The translations under genes and the position numbers were made by a program. Positions 8,975-17,578 of a stretch of 64,000 nt of DNA are shown here, one piece after another (positions within the stretch are counted from its first letter, which is position 1; every line of letters begins with the position of its first letter). Source of the DNA: Methanofollis sp. W23. Its GTDB lineage: Archaea; Halobacteriota; Methanomicrobia; Methanomicrobiales; Methanofollaceae. The notes beneath the pieces were generated by a model that was given only the letters and a program-made list of their open reading frames with translations, made no database searches and had not been told where the DNA came from. The stretch lies in assembly GCF_017875325.1 (NCBI RefSeq), contig NZ_JAGGMN010000001.1, positions 930,001-994,000 on the forward strand, in the 5' to 3' direction.

Positions 8975-9082
8975 AGATCCCCATAGGTAGCCATGGGATA
9001 AAGTAGTTGTTCCATTTCTTCGGATCCGTTCACGCACCATGAAGAGGGTAATCTCTCTCCCCTTTTCTTCCCTCGAAAAACC

Positions 9083-9130
9083 CTCTATAGAATATAGTCC
9101 CGCCCATAAGATCTTTCGAGAAGTTTTATC
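9083..9130 (+). promoter_or_regulatory. shared promoter module, copy 1
   Basis: CTCTATA (9083-9089) lies exactly 29 bp before TCTTTCGAG (9112-9120), which runs straight into AAGTTTTATCC. The second block looks like an archaeal BRE plus TATA box; the first is a candidate regulator site. The same arrangement precedes the next two paralogs. Its position requires the gene to start downstream, at 9171 rather than 9039. Confidence 0.7.
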
Positions 9131-9170
9131 CTCGATCTCGGACCCCAGAAAAGTACTGAGGACCTTTCCG

Positions 9171-10382
9171 ATGACCGCGTTGCCGGGTGCGACGTCCTGC
9201 CCCTACTGCGGCGCCCCGCTTCCACCTGAAGAGCGGCAGGCCTCCCCCCTCTGCGAGGCCTGTCTTGCAAAGATCGAGAGAGAGGCTCGACCGGTCCACT
9301 ATGCGAGCAGGATCTCGCGGGACCGGGGGCTCGACATTGTCAGGACCTGGTGGGAAGACCCGTTGATCGCCGGCGACCTCTCGACGAAGGCGCAGGTGAC
9401 GGAGTGCCGACTGAACCATCTTCCCTTCTGGAAACTCACGGCCCACGTCGTCGGCCATGCGGCCGGCTACAGGACCGATTATGATGAGGCCCCTGACGGG
9501 AAAGTGCCGATGGACGTCGCCCTCGACGACGATTTTGTCTGGACCGGGGGGGCCGCAGGCGATATGGGCGGGCTCGGGATCTTTTATCTCCCCAATTTGA
9601 TCGGTGAAGCGGTGTCTTCAGGTGCCTGCACCGGCCGAGTCGAGGAGGCGACCGTCCCGCTGGCAGAGGGGATCGCAGAAGGGTTGAGAGCACTCGAATA
9701 CGGGGCGCTGAGATATTCTCGTGTACCCCACATCACCGCACACGAGGTGCGCCTCCGGCATCTGGAGAGTGCTCTGCTCGTCTATCCGTTCTGGACCGTG
9801 CGCTACACCTATGCCGGCCACACCTATTTCGCCGCGGTCGACGGGGTGACCGGTACCCTCGTCGCTGGCCGGGCGCCGGGAAATATGTTCAGGAGAATCT
9901 TTGCGCTCATCAAAGCCCTGGCCGTCAGCGCCCTCGCCGTCCTGATCGGGATCGTGTACCTTAAATTAATGTTCGGTTCGGACATTCACGGCTTCAGGGA
10001 GGGGCTTGCTATTCTTACCCTGGCTATTTATCCAGCATTCTTAATTTTCATCTGCGTCAGAATTGCCTGTGACGCCTTCGCCCACTCCCGGTACGGCGCT
10101 GAAATCACCTGCGGCGAGGTGGACGGCGGGTACCGCTCTTCCCTGGAAGAGGTAGCTTCAAAGAACACCGTAAAGATCGCCGGCATCGTTCTTGGGGTCT
10201 GCTCCATGGTCATCGGCGGGTTTGTTTTTTACCGCTGGGGAGAATGGCAGGCACTGGTCCCGGCCGGCGCAGGACTGGTCGCGTATATCATCGCGTGTAT
10301 GTCGCTGTACAATCCGAGATGGGGAACGGCCAGCAGGCGGTGGGTGCATGAGGACTATCATCCCCTGGAGGAGGAAGCGTGA
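9171..10382 (+). CDS. zinc-ribbon membrane protein, array paralog 1
   Basis: This 403-residue protein begins with a zinc ribbon (CPYCGAPLPP... CEACLAKI, residues about 9-35). A soluble region of about 200 residues follows, with recurrent WW and PFW motifs (RTWWED, HLPFWKL, VYPFWTVRYTYAGHTYF) and the sequence AAVDGVTGTLVAGRAPG. Four membrane segments end the protein (about 248-270, 283-305, 338-358, 363-385). The frame is open to 9039, but ATG 9171 is chosen because the conserved promoter module lies inside that extension and the length then matches paralog 2 (406). A GAGGA ribosome site precedes it. I do not know the function; the ribbon suggests a cytoplasmic metal-binding head on a membrane anchor. 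Confidence 0.75.
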   Translation: MTALPGATSCPYCGAPLPPEERQASPLCEACLAKIEREARPVHYASRISRDRGLDIVRTWWEDPLIAGDLSTKAQVTECRLNHLPFWKLTAHVVGHAAGYRTDYDEAPDGKVPMDVALDDDFVWTGGAAGDMGGLGIFYLPNLIGEAVSSGACTGRVEEATVPLAEGIAEGLRALEYGALRYSRVPHITAHEVRLRHLESALLVYPFWTVRYTYAGHTYFAAVDGVTGTLVAGRAPGNMFRRIFALIKALAVSALAVLIGIVYLKLMFGSDIHGFREGLAILTLAIYPAFLIFICVRIACDAFAHSRYGAEITCGEVDGGYRSSLEEVASKNTVKIAGIVLGVCSMVIGGFVFYRWGEWQALVPAGAGLVAYIIACMSLYNPRWGTASRRWVHEDYHPLEEEA

Positions 10383-10411
10383 CCTCGCGTGGCGTCCGGC
10401 CTCGTGGCCCT

Positions 10412-10461
10412 CTCTATACTCTATGGTGCGGCATAGAAGATCTTTCGAGAGCTTTTATTAA
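10412..10461 (+). promoter_or_regulatory. shared promoter module, copy 2
   Basis: CTCTATA (10412-10418) and TCTTTCGAGAGCTTTTATTA (from 10441) are again 29 bp apart, start to start. The TATA-like CTTTTATTA lies about 30 bp before the ATG at 10491, so the transcript probably has almost no leader. Confidence 0.7.
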
Positions 10462-10490
10462 TCCAGGAGAATGTCTCAAATCATCCCGTG

Positions 10491-11711
10491 ATGATAGACG
10501 AGTTTGAGGAGACGGCGGCCTGCCCGCACTGCGGCGGTCCCCTCTCATCAGAGAGATACGAGGACCCCTCTGTATGCGACGCCTGTCTCTCAGAGATCGG
10601 AGCGCGTACCAGGACCCTGCTCTTCACGCAGACGGTCACCAGAGACCAGGCACTCGAAGCGGTACGCACCTGGTGGGACGGGGTTCTGATGGCATGGGGC
10701 CTGCGGGACCGGGCGGAGGTCACCGACACCAGACTCCACTATTATCCCTTCTGGAAACTCTCGGCCCATATCGCCGCCGCGGTGAAGGGCCATAGAACCG
10801 AATCCCGCGAGGACTCTGAGATCGAAGTCCCGATGGAGGAGGCCGTCGACGACGACTTTGTCTGGACTGAAGCCGCCTGCGATGCGAGCGAGATCGGGGT
10901 GTACTATCTCCACAATCTCGGCGGTGAGACCAGGGCCTACGACATCACCACCTTCACCGGCCACGTCTCTGAGTCGACCGTCCCGCAGGCAGACGCCATC
11001 TCGGACGGCATCGCCGCCCTCGAATATGGGGTGCTGAAGCGTTCCAGGATCCCCACCATCACGGCGCATGAGGTATATTTCTCTGCGTGTGAGACCGCTC
11101 TCCTCATCTATCCTTTCTGGATCGTGCGCTACGACTATGCCGGCCGTCCCTATTTTGCCACCGTCGACGGGGTGACCGGCGACCTCGTCGCCGGGCGGGC
11201 GCCAGGCAGTCTGTGCTGGCGGGTCGCGGCATTCGTCGCCGCCCTGACCGCCACCCTCCTCGCGGTCCCGGTGTGGATCTACCTGATGGAAGTGGTGTTG
11301 CTGGGGTCTTCGGGCTATTTCTCTGGACTCTTTGGTGATGCCTGGTGGTTTGCCCTGGTCCTGGCGCTCCTGATGATCGTCGGCTGGGGCATTGTCCTCG
11401 ACGGCTTTGCCCTTGCACGCTACGGCGCCGAGGTCTCTGCCGGCGATCTCCATGGCGGCTACCGGTTCAGATATACTTCAGAGCATGCGCCTTTCAAAAA
11501 CACCCGGGCGATCGGCGGGATCCTCCTCGGGTTTGGGCTGATGGTCGTCGGCGGGTACGTGTATTGCAACGAAGGGCGCTGGCCAGGACTGGTCGTGGCG
11601 GCGGCAGGGCTGGTCGTCTATATGCTCTCGTGCGTCTCGGTGTACAACCCGGCATGGGAGTTGGTGGGCAGGATCTGGGCCAGGGACACCCGTCCTGCAG
11701 AGAAGGGGTGA
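10491..11711 (+). CDS. zinc-ribbon membrane protein, array paralog 2
   Basis: This 406-residue paralog of the preceding gene has the same plan: an intact ribbon CPHCGGPL...CDACLSEI, the RTWWDG motif, YYPFWKLSAHI, DDDFVWTEAACD, then YPFWIVRYDYAGRPYFATV and TVDGVTGDLVAGRAPG, and four C-terminal membrane segments. ATG 10491 is preferred over the GTG one codon earlier. The gene is separated from paralog 1 by 108 bp that carry its own promoter copy, so the array is not a simple operon. The two copies are roughly half identical by eye, so the duplication is old or the copies are diverging fast. Confidence 0.75.
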   Translation: MIDEFEETAACPHCGGPLSSERYEDPSVCDACLSEIGARTRTLLFTQTVTRDQALEAVRTWWDGVLMAWGLRDRAEVTDTRLHYYPFWKLSAHIAAAVKGHRTESREDSEIEVPMEEAVDDDFVWTEAACDASEIGVYYLHNLGGETRAYDITTFTGHVSESTVPQADAISDGIAALEYGVLKRSRIPTITAHEVYFSACETALLIYPFWIVRYDYAGRPYFATVDGVTGDLVAGRAPGSLCWRVAAFVAALTATLLAVPVWIYLMEVVLLGSSGYFSGLFGDAWWFALVLALLMIVGWGIVLDGFALARYGAEVSAGDLHGGYRFRYTSEHAPFKNTRAIGGILLGFGLMVVGGYVYCNEGRWPGLVVAAAGLVVYMLSCVSVYNPAWELVGRIWARDTRPAEKG

Positions 11712-11735
11712 CCAGCGTTCTTCTGCCTGAATTTT

Positions 11736-11783
11736 CTCTATAGTATATTGTGCCCCTCATACACTCTTTCGAGAACTTTTATC
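11736..11783 (+). promoter_or_regulatory. shared promoter module, copy 3
   Basis: CTCTATA (11736-11742) and TCTTTCGAGAACTTTTATCC (from 11765) keep the same 29-bp spacing. The TATA-like part is about 80 bp before the first usable start at 11864, further than in the other two copies, which fits an eroded 5' end of this paralog. Confidence 0.7.
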
Positions 11784-11863
11784 CTTCATGGTGAGCCCAC
11801 CCAGGTATGATGACAGGAGAGGGCGGGGGTCTGCGAGTACCCTGAGCATCATTTGGGGCGAAT

Positions 11864-13063
11864 ATGACAGACCGGTGGCCGACGATATCGTACCTCCCCT
11901 ATGGGGCTCTGATCTTTTCTGGGGAGCCCTGGCCCTCTCCTGACCGCAACACCTCCTCTCCAATGATTGAACCAGATACCCGGGCGCTGCTCTTCACTCG
12001 CAGGACCACCAGGAGTCAGGCGCTCGACGCGGTGCGTGCCTGGTGGGGCGGGCGGTTGATGGCCGGGGATCTGAGAGACCAGGCCGAGGTGATTGAATGC
12101 CGACTGAAATATGTCCCATTCTGGAGACTCACCGCTCGCGTCAAAGGCCGCGTGGAGGGCTACCGGATGGAATATGACGAATACTTACGTGAGAAAATAC
12201 CGATGAAGACGACCTTTGATAGAGATTTCGTCTGGACAGGGGCGGCCTGCGATACGAGCGCACTCGGGATTTTTTATCTCAGAAATCTCTTCGGCGAGAC
12301 GGTGCCCTCTGGTCTCTTCACCGGGCAGGTGACGGTCTCGCAGGACGAGGGGATCGCGGAGGGGAAGAGGGCGTTGAAATACGGGGCGCAGAGGTATTCA
12401 GGCATCCCCCATGTCACAGGGCACAGGATATTCCTCTGGCACCCTGAGATCGCCCTCCTCATCTATCCCTTCTGGACCGTGCGCTATCTCTATGCCGGCC
12501 GCCCCTATTTTGCCGCGGTCGACGGGGTGACCGGCACCCTCGTCGCTGGCCGGGCGCCTGGCAATCTATTCTGGAGAATCGTCGCCTTCGTCACTGCCAC
12601 GGGCGTCAGCGTCCTTGCGGTCGCGGCGTGGGTCGTGTTCCTGGAGAGATCGATCTTTCGTGACGGCGGACCAGTTTCTGATTCTGATCTCGGTCTTCTC
12701 ATTCTTCTGTTGCCCATGGTCATGCTGTGCGGTTGGGGGCTGGTCCTCGACGCCTTCGCCTTCTCCCGCCATGGCGCCGAGATCACCGCCGGCGATCTCT
12801 ATGGCGGCTACCGCCGTCATCCTGAGACTCCACCCCCTGAGCAGACCACCCTGACCGCCGGTGTCGTCCTCGGGTTCCTCTTCATGATCCTTGGAGTACT
12901 GCTCTTCTCCCACTGGGGGATGTGGCAGGGACTGGTCGTGGCCGTGGCAGGAGGCACCGGCTACCTCATCGCCTGCACCTCGCGGTACAACCCTGCATGG
13001 GAGACGGCGGGCAGGCGGGAGGGCAGGGATACTAGTCCCCTGCAGAGAGAGGAGGAGTGGTGA
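11864..13063 (+). CDS. membrane protein, array paralog 3, with vestigial ribbon
   Basis: This 399-residue paralog keeps the RAWWGG motif, YVPFWRLTARV, DRDFVWTGAACD, YPFWTVRYLYAGRPYFAAV and VDGVTGTLVAGRAPG, plus four membrane segments. The N-terminus aligns with the ribbon of its neighbours (LPYGALIFSGEP against CPYCGAPLPPEE), but all four Cys are gone, so it cannot bind zinc there. An earlier ATG (11807) nearer the promoter is in frame but is stopped after about 12 codons. The gene is probably expressed from 11864 with a leader. The loss looks like real change rather than a sequencing slip, because several codons differ. Confidence 0.72.
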   Translation: MTDRWPTISYLPYGALIFSGEPWPSPDRNTSSPMIEPDTRALLFTRRTTRSQALDAVRAWWGGRLMAGDLRDQAEVIECRLKYVPFWRLTARVKGRVEGYRMEYDEYLREKIPMKTTFDRDFVWTGAACDTSALGIFYLRNLFGETVPSGLFTGQVTVSQDEGIAEGKRALKYGAQRYSGIPHVTGHRIFLWHPEIALLIYPFWTVRYLYAGRPYFAAVDGVTGTLVAGRAPGNLFWRIVAFVTATGVSVLAVAAWVVFLERSIFRDGGPVSDSDLGLLILLLPMVMLCGWGLVLDAFAFSRHGAEITAGDLYGGYRRHPETPPPEQTTLTAGVVLGFLFMILGVLLFSHWGMWQGLVVAVAGGTGYLIACTSRYNPAWETAGRREGRDTSPLQREEEW

Positions 13064-13920
13064 TGATGGCCTCATGCCCCCCATCACGCAGGTTCAAGAG
13101 TGTCCTCGACCGTCCGGAGGCGGTCGAGGTGCTCCAGGACTGGTGGCAGGACGGCCCGAAGGCCCGCGGGCTTGAGGTGGCCGGGGAGATCGAGGCGTGC
13201 ACTCCCTATTATGTACCATTCTGGTGCACCGAATGGGAGGCGACCGTCTATGTCGATGTCTCTCTTGAAGAGACCTTCAGGCGTTCGCCGGTCAAGGTCG
13301 TCTATGGGCGCCGCCGTACCTGGACTGATGTCGCCTGCGATCCCGGCGAGGTCGGGGTCTCGTTCCTGCCCACTCTTCAGGGCGAGACCGTGCCAGACGA
13401 GAGGTGCGTGGTACGCGAACTCGGCGTGAGCGTCCCTGAAGACGAGAGCGTGGCCAGGCAGCGGAAGATGACCGAGGATGCGATCATCAAGGAAGTCGAT
13501 AAAGACTACAGTTCCGCCCCAAAACGGCTCGCCCTCGATCTCCTTGCGTGCACGCTCGTCTATTATCCGCTCTGGGTAGCCCGCTACACCTACCAGGGCC
13601 GTGCCTACCAGGCCACCATCGACGGGGTGACCGGCGAGGTGCTTGCAGGAAGGGCACCCGGCGACCTGCTCGTCCGCCTCTGCACCGGTGCCGGCGTGCT
13701 CCTCGTCTGTGCCGTGGGGGCGGCGATCTGGATCTGGCTCCTGCGCACCTTTGGGTGGATCGGCGCCCTGATGATCGGGAGCGTGGTCTTCCTCGTCTGC
13801 CTCGGGGTTGTGTGGTGGCAGTATTCATTCCTGCGGTACGGTTCGATGATCGTGACCGGGCAGGCCGAAGGGGGATATCGGTATGGTGAAGAATTGGCCA
13901 CTGAAGAGGAGGAGCCATAG
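13063..13920 (+). CDS. short membrane protein, array paralog 4, without ribbon
   Basis: This 285-residue member of the array lacks the N-terminal ribbon and the last two membrane segments. It begins directly at the conserved soluble domain (VLQDWWQDG, YYVPFWCTEW, RRTWTDVACDPGEVGVSF) and retains YYPLWVARYTYQGRAYQAT, IDGVTGEVLAGRAPG and two membrane helices (about 207-230 and 235-255). ATG 13063 shares bases with the stop codon of paralog 3 (TGATG) and has a GGAGG site 8 bp upstream. It is therefore translationally coupled to paralog 3 and has no promoter module of its own. The two products may work as a pair. Function unknown. Confidence 0.72.
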   Translation: MMASCPPSRRFKSVLDRPEAVEVLQDWWQDGPKARGLEVAGEIEACTPYYVPFWCTEWEATVYVDVSLEETFRRSPVKVVYGRRRTWTDVACDPGEVGVSFLPTLQGETVPDERCVVRELGVSVPEDESVARQRKMTEDAIIKEVDKDYSSAPKRLALDLLACTLVYYPLWVARYTYQGRAYQATIDGVTGEVLAGRAPGDLLVRLCTGAGVLLVCAVGAAIWIWLLRTFGWIGALMIGSVVFLVCLGVVWWQYSFLRYGSMIVTGQAEGGYRYGEELATEEEEP

Positions 13921-14200
13921 ATCCCAAAACGGCCATATCGGGTTTTAACCGGGAATAGCCCGAGGAAACCACCTCTCACAACGCCTCCAGATGGGCGCTT
14001 CCTGGAGGGGTGGGGGGATTCATCCTCCGGGAGATCGGGGCCGGAATCGTTGGGATGTAGTGGGAGTATCTGCCCGATTCTCTCGATCAGACGGAGATAT
14101 GCAGGGTTCTGGTATGGACAGACTCGGCCTCTGAAAAGAAGGAGAATTCCGGAAAAGAAGGGCAAATCAGGCGTATTCTGAGAGGGATTGGGGGCGTCTT
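13921..14200. repeat. intergenic module, copy 1 of 3
   Basis: This segment resembles 18418-18710 and 20576-20852. Shared landmarks are a gaccg/tccGGGAGA-rich middle, CAGACGGAGATATGC or its variants, and GGAGAATTCCGGAAAA-GGGCAAAT near the right end. The minus strand can be read as protein in copies 1 and 2 (with shared LPxFxGxLL and LPxxYxND-like stretches), but copy 3 has stops, so coding is doubtful. Confidence 0.5.
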
Positions 14201-14294
14201 CCCCTCGCCTGGGATCCCAGATCTCTCCCCTGAACCCCGCCTCCCTCCTCACCAGAACCAGAACGCCTCTCAAAGGATTCACGCCGCCATATGC

Positions 14295-15092
14295 TCAGCC
14301 TTCGTTCTCCGGCTGCAGGTGCGATTCAGGAGAGGTGTCGTCTTTCCCCTCGTGCACTGCCGCCATCTGGCACTCGATCTCGCGGTGGAGGTCCCTGATC
14401 GCCACCCAGGTATAGAGAGCCATCGGGAAGTGCCGCGTGCCCACGCCGGTCCCGAGTCTCACACCGACCACACTGAACGGCGGGATCGTCTGCGTCTTTG
14501 TATAATAGCCCTGCACCGCCCAGTAGACCCCGCGGACGATCACGCTGCTCCGCCTTCGGTTCAATTCACCTGGGTCTCTCTTCTGCGGAGGGTGGTGCTG
14601 CGGCAGGACACAGTGACTAACCTCTTCCAGTTGAGGAAAGGTCTCATCGATCTCGTCACTCTCCCACAGGTTTCTGCATATTTTCTTCTCTTCTACACCA
14701 AACATTGTGGTGCGATCGTTTTTGCATGTCTGTCCTGAGGGATATCGGGGCAGGAAGAGGGTGCGGTCGTGCTCCAGGAAGGCCTGGACGATCATCGAGA
14801 CCCTGGCCGACCATGCAGGATGGTCTTCCAGCGGGACCTTCCCTTCGGCCAGTGCGAGGTGCTCGACAAACTCGGCGGGGGTGCAGGCCGGCCATCTCCT
14901 GAGCATCTTTGTGACCCTGCAGTAGAGATCCCACTCCTCCCCCAGGTCGCGGCCAAGACCTTCAGGGAGGACGCCCCACTTCATGGTGTCCTCGAATGTA
15001 CCGTTTACCCTCTCAAAACACGGTACCTTCTTTTCAAGGATGATCTGGTCAAACGCATGCTTGAGGATCCTCCACCATCGCTGTCTATACAT
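14295..15092 (-). CDS. uncharacterised protein, duplicated (copy 1)
   Basis: This 265-residue soluble protein has no recognised domain. It is rich in Trp, Arg and acidic residues, with conserved blocks shared with the copy at 18913. Block 1 is LYCRVTKMLRRWPACTPAEF and the following HLALAEGKVP..DHPAWSARVS. Block 2 is VYWAVQGYYTKTQTIPPFSV and the TRHFPMALYTWVAIRDLHRE that follows. The regions outside these blocks differ strongly. It lies 171 bp downstream of the histidine kinase on the same strand, and the kinase remnant holds the same position relative to copy 2, so the pair is a unit. It could be an output or partner protein of the kinase. That is inference from neighbourhood only. Confidence 0.65.
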   Translation of the reverse strand: MYRQRWWRILKHAFDQIILEKKVPCFERVNGTFEDTMKWGVLPEGLGRDLGEEWDLYCRVTKMLRRWPACTPAEFVEHLALAEGKVPLEDHPAWSARVSMIVQAFLEHDRTLFLPRYPSGQTCKNDRTTMFGVEEKKICRNLWESDEIDETFPQLEEVSHCVLPQHHPPQKRDPGELNRRRSSVIVRGVYWAVQGYYTKTQTIPPFSVVGVRLGTGVGTRHFPMALYTWVAIRDLHREIECQMAAVHEGKDDTSPESHLQPENEG

Positions 15093-15263
15093 ATGCCCTC
15101 CTCATCGCTTCTCTTCTCTCTTCGTTTCGAGAGGCGTCGCCGCACCAGACGGCGGCTCCGCTCATCACATCACATTTTTCTATCATAATTTACCTCAGAT
15201 CAGGTTCTGTGCTCTTTGCTCGTGCTTGGTGCGTGCGTCCCTGCCGCCACCCGGACGATGTGA

Positions 15264-15980
15264 TCAGGTATTCCTGTTGGAATGATACCGCCCAGGAGGG
15301 ATCCTGATCTCGAAGCGTGCGCCATGCCCCTCTGTCCCCACTTCCGAGATCGAGAAGTTGAGGAGTTTCAGAGCTCGCCAGGTAAAGAAAAGGCCCATGC
15401 CCGTGTGGTCCCCGAAGCCGTACCTGAAGATCCGGGACTTGTGCTCTTCGGGGATTCCACAGCCGTTATCTTGAACGGCGATGACGCCCCCGTTCTCATC
15501 TTCAGAGAAGACGATCTGTAGAACTGAAACATTTCCGCCGCCATGGTGCAAGGCATTCTCGATCAGGTTGAAGAGTACCATTCTGATCAATGTGTCGGCA
15601 TAGATCTCGGCATCTCCGACATCGATGACAAGATCGACCCTCTCATGGGGGACCTCATCGGCGGCGACCAGGACCAGGTCGTGGAGATTGAGCCATCTCG
15701 AGGGCGGCACCTTCGGGGCCATATAGGACTCGGCGGTCTCCGCGTGCCACCGTATGCCGTCCACCGCCTTCCCCATGCATTCATAGGGCCGGTGAAGTTC
15801 AGGGTGTGTCTGCATCTCGCTGTCAAGAATCTCTCTGTATCCATCGACTGCAGAGAGCAGGTTGAGAATGTCGTGAAAGGTCATGCCACTCATCAATGTC
15901 ATCTTCTCATGTGCCACTCGAAGGCGGCCATACTCTTCCAGAACAGCGCCTTCGCTCTTCTTACCATCATTTTTCTTCAT
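15264..15980 (-). CDS. soluble histidine kinase
   Basis: This 238-residue kinase consists of little more than the catalytic core. The phospho-acceptor His is at residue 36 (MTFHDILNLLSAVDGYREIL), the N box is FNLIENALHH (about 137-146), the G1 box is DNGCGIPEEH (171-180), and the G2 region is GDHTGMGLFFTWRALKLL. There is no membrane segment and no sensor domain; the first 30 residues may form a short coiled coil. The H box with FHDILN matches the archaeal kinases with a truncated HATPase domain that often sit apart from a response regulator, and no regulator is encoded nearby. ATG 15980 is preceded by an AGAGGTGA ribosome site. A decayed second copy lies at about 19830-20490. Confidence 0.85.
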   Translation of the reverse strand: MKKNDGKKSEGAVLEEYGRLRVAHEKMTLMSGMTFHDILNLLSAVDGYREILDSEMQTHPELHRPYECMGKAVDGIRWHAETAESYMAPKVPPSRWLNLHDLVLVAADEVPHERVDLVIDVGDAEIYADTLIRMVLFNLIENALHHGGGNVSVLQIVFSEDENGGVIAVQDNGCGIPEEHKSRIFRYGFGDHTGMGLFFTWRALKLLNFSISEVGTEGHGARFEIRIPPGRYHSNRNT

Positions 15981-16087
15981 GATTCACCTCTAATCGGGTT
16001 TCTGTTTTCGTTTCTCCTGCCAGTGCCCCTCGAAGCGGCACCTCCGGTACTCCAGAGACCATAGTTCGCCTCGGGGTCTCTCCTGCT

Positions 16088-17578
16088 CTATCTCTGCTCG
16101 TGCGCCAGGCGCGTGACGCTCTCCAGGAACCGGTTCAGGGCGTCTTCTTTTCTTTCTCTGATCGTTTTGAGTTCGGCAATGGCCGCGTCGAGGTCGAACG
16201 GCTCGGCCTGTTCATCTGACCGCACCGGTTGGACATACCGCGAGACCTCGAGGTTGAAGTCCTGTGCCGCGATCTCGTCGATGGTCGCCACGGCGCTGAA
16301 GCCCTCGACCGTGGAAAAGGCGGTGTAGGCGTCGAGGATCGTCGTGATGTCTCGCTCCAAAATGCCCTGACCTATTACCCCGCCCTGCTCGAACAACCCT
16401 GAGGCGTCGATGAAGACGGTCTTCTCCTGCCGGTCCGCGGTCTTCCCTGCGGCGATGACGAGGACGGCATATTCCACTGTCCTCGAGGGAGATATCCGGG
16501 GCGGGAGGGCGATGACTCCCTCGACGCGGTCGCGGGTGATGATCCTCGCCCTGATATCCTTCTCTGTTCTCGCGCTCCTGTCGAGGACGCCAGTCGGGAC
16601 AAAGGCTACCAGCCTCCCGCCTCTGGCAAGGGAGGCGATGGCATGGACGAGGTACGCGTAGTCCCTGCTCGTCCGCGGCGGGACGCCGTACATGATGAAC
16701 CGGTCATAGGGGTCGCGGGGTTGGAGTGCCTCAGACCCCCAGTCCATGGCCCCTGCAGGGATGGTGCCGACCACACGGTCGAATACGGCGAGGCTTCTCC
16801 CCTCCGCAAACCCGGGCGTCAGGATGGGGTCGCCGGTCGCGATGTGCACGTCGGGGCAGTTGTGTGCCAGCAGGGTGAGGCCTGTGACCAGCCTGGTGTA
16901 GTCGTTGGGTGTCTGGGCATAGAGGGCGACCCCGCCATCCATTCCATCCCTCCTGGCGTACCGTGCCACCTCGTTCACAATGGTGCCGTCCTGGCAGAAG
17001 GGATCGAAGACCGCCATGTCTTCCCCGGGCGCCAGGAGGGGGACAAGGAGGGAGGGGAGAATCGGAGGGATGGCGAAGGTGTCGCCGCCTCTCCAGACCT
17101 CGTGCCTGATCCCGTTATATACCCGGGACTTGAGTCGTCTGCGGGCGGTGAGATCATCGTCGAGAAACGAGAGATTGGAGATCTTCTCGACGACCTCGGC
17201 CCAGAGGGTGTCCTGGTCGGGGCTGAAGACCAGGGCGTCGAACCATGTCTCCTCGCCGGGATGGGCCTGTTCGAGACGGGCGAAGGCCTCGGTCAGCGCA
17301 TTTCCGGGGCTTTCTGCGGCGCAGATCTCGTCCCACGCCGGGGCATAGGCGAGAAAGCCAGGAAGGTCGTCTGCCTGGTACTCCTGTCCTATCCTCATTA
17401 TGAGATGGGGGCGACGATGGTTCGCTGCCGCGTCTTCCCATTCTGCTCTCTGGTCGGCCACCATTTTGAGGGTGAGGAGGGAGGTGAAGAGAAGAGGCGA
17501 GTGTGCGGTGGCCGGGTCGGCATGCAGCATGCTCACGATCTGGTGCAGGTCGTCGTTGCGTGTCCGCGAGTCGGTCAC
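16088..17578 (-). CDS. type I methylase-like protein (HsdM fold) with lost catalytic motif
   Basis: This 496-residue protein has the layout of a type I modification subunit: an N-terminal helical domain (1-165), a SAM-domain-like core, and a C-terminal tail with coiled-coil character (DAAIAELKTIRERKEDALNR) that would contact a specificity subunit. The SAM motif reads FDPFCQDGTIVNE (about 191-203) in place of the usual DPxCGSGG. The catalytic Asn-Pro-Pro-Tyr/Phe is replaced by VVGTIPAG (269-276). Adenine methylation is therefore unlikely. Other HsdM features survive (YAYLVHAIASLARGGRLVAFVP, LDRSARTEKDIRARII, GVIALPPRI). The start overlaps the end of the specificity-like gene by 4 bp. No restriction subunit is nearby. 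It may be an enzyme-dead DNA-recognition complex or a decaying system. Confidence 0.7.
   Translation of the reverse strand: MTDSRTRNDDLHQIVSMLHADPATAHSPLLFTSLLTLKMVADQRAEWEDAAANHRRPHLIMRIGQEYQADDLPGFLAYAPAWDEICAAESPGNALTEAFARLEQAHPGEETWFDALVFSPDQDTLWAEVVEKISNLSFLDDDLTARRRLKSRVYNGIRHEVWRGGDTFAIPPILPSLLVPLLAPGEDMAVFDPFCQDGTIVNEVARYARRDGMDGGVALYAQTPNDYTRLVTGLTLLAHNCPDVHIATGDPILTPGFAEGRSLAVFDRVVGTIPAGAMDWGSEALQPRDPYDRFIMYGVPPRTSRDYAYLVHAIASLARGGRLVAFVPTGVLDRSARTEKDIRARIITRDRVEGVIALPPRISPSRTVEYAVLVIAAGKTADRQEKTVFIDASGLFEQGGVIGQGILERDITTILDAYTAFSTVEGFSAVATIDEIAAQDFNLEVSRYVQPVRSDEQAEPFDLDAAIAELKTIRERKEDALNRFLESVTRLAHEQR

Noticed and set aside
13605-14282. Minus-strand 225-codon frame overlapping array paralog 4 and the intergenic module
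   Set aside because: Half lies antisense to a conserved paralog. Only the module part resembles copy 2, and copy 3 has stops, so I treat it as a repeat rather than a gene.
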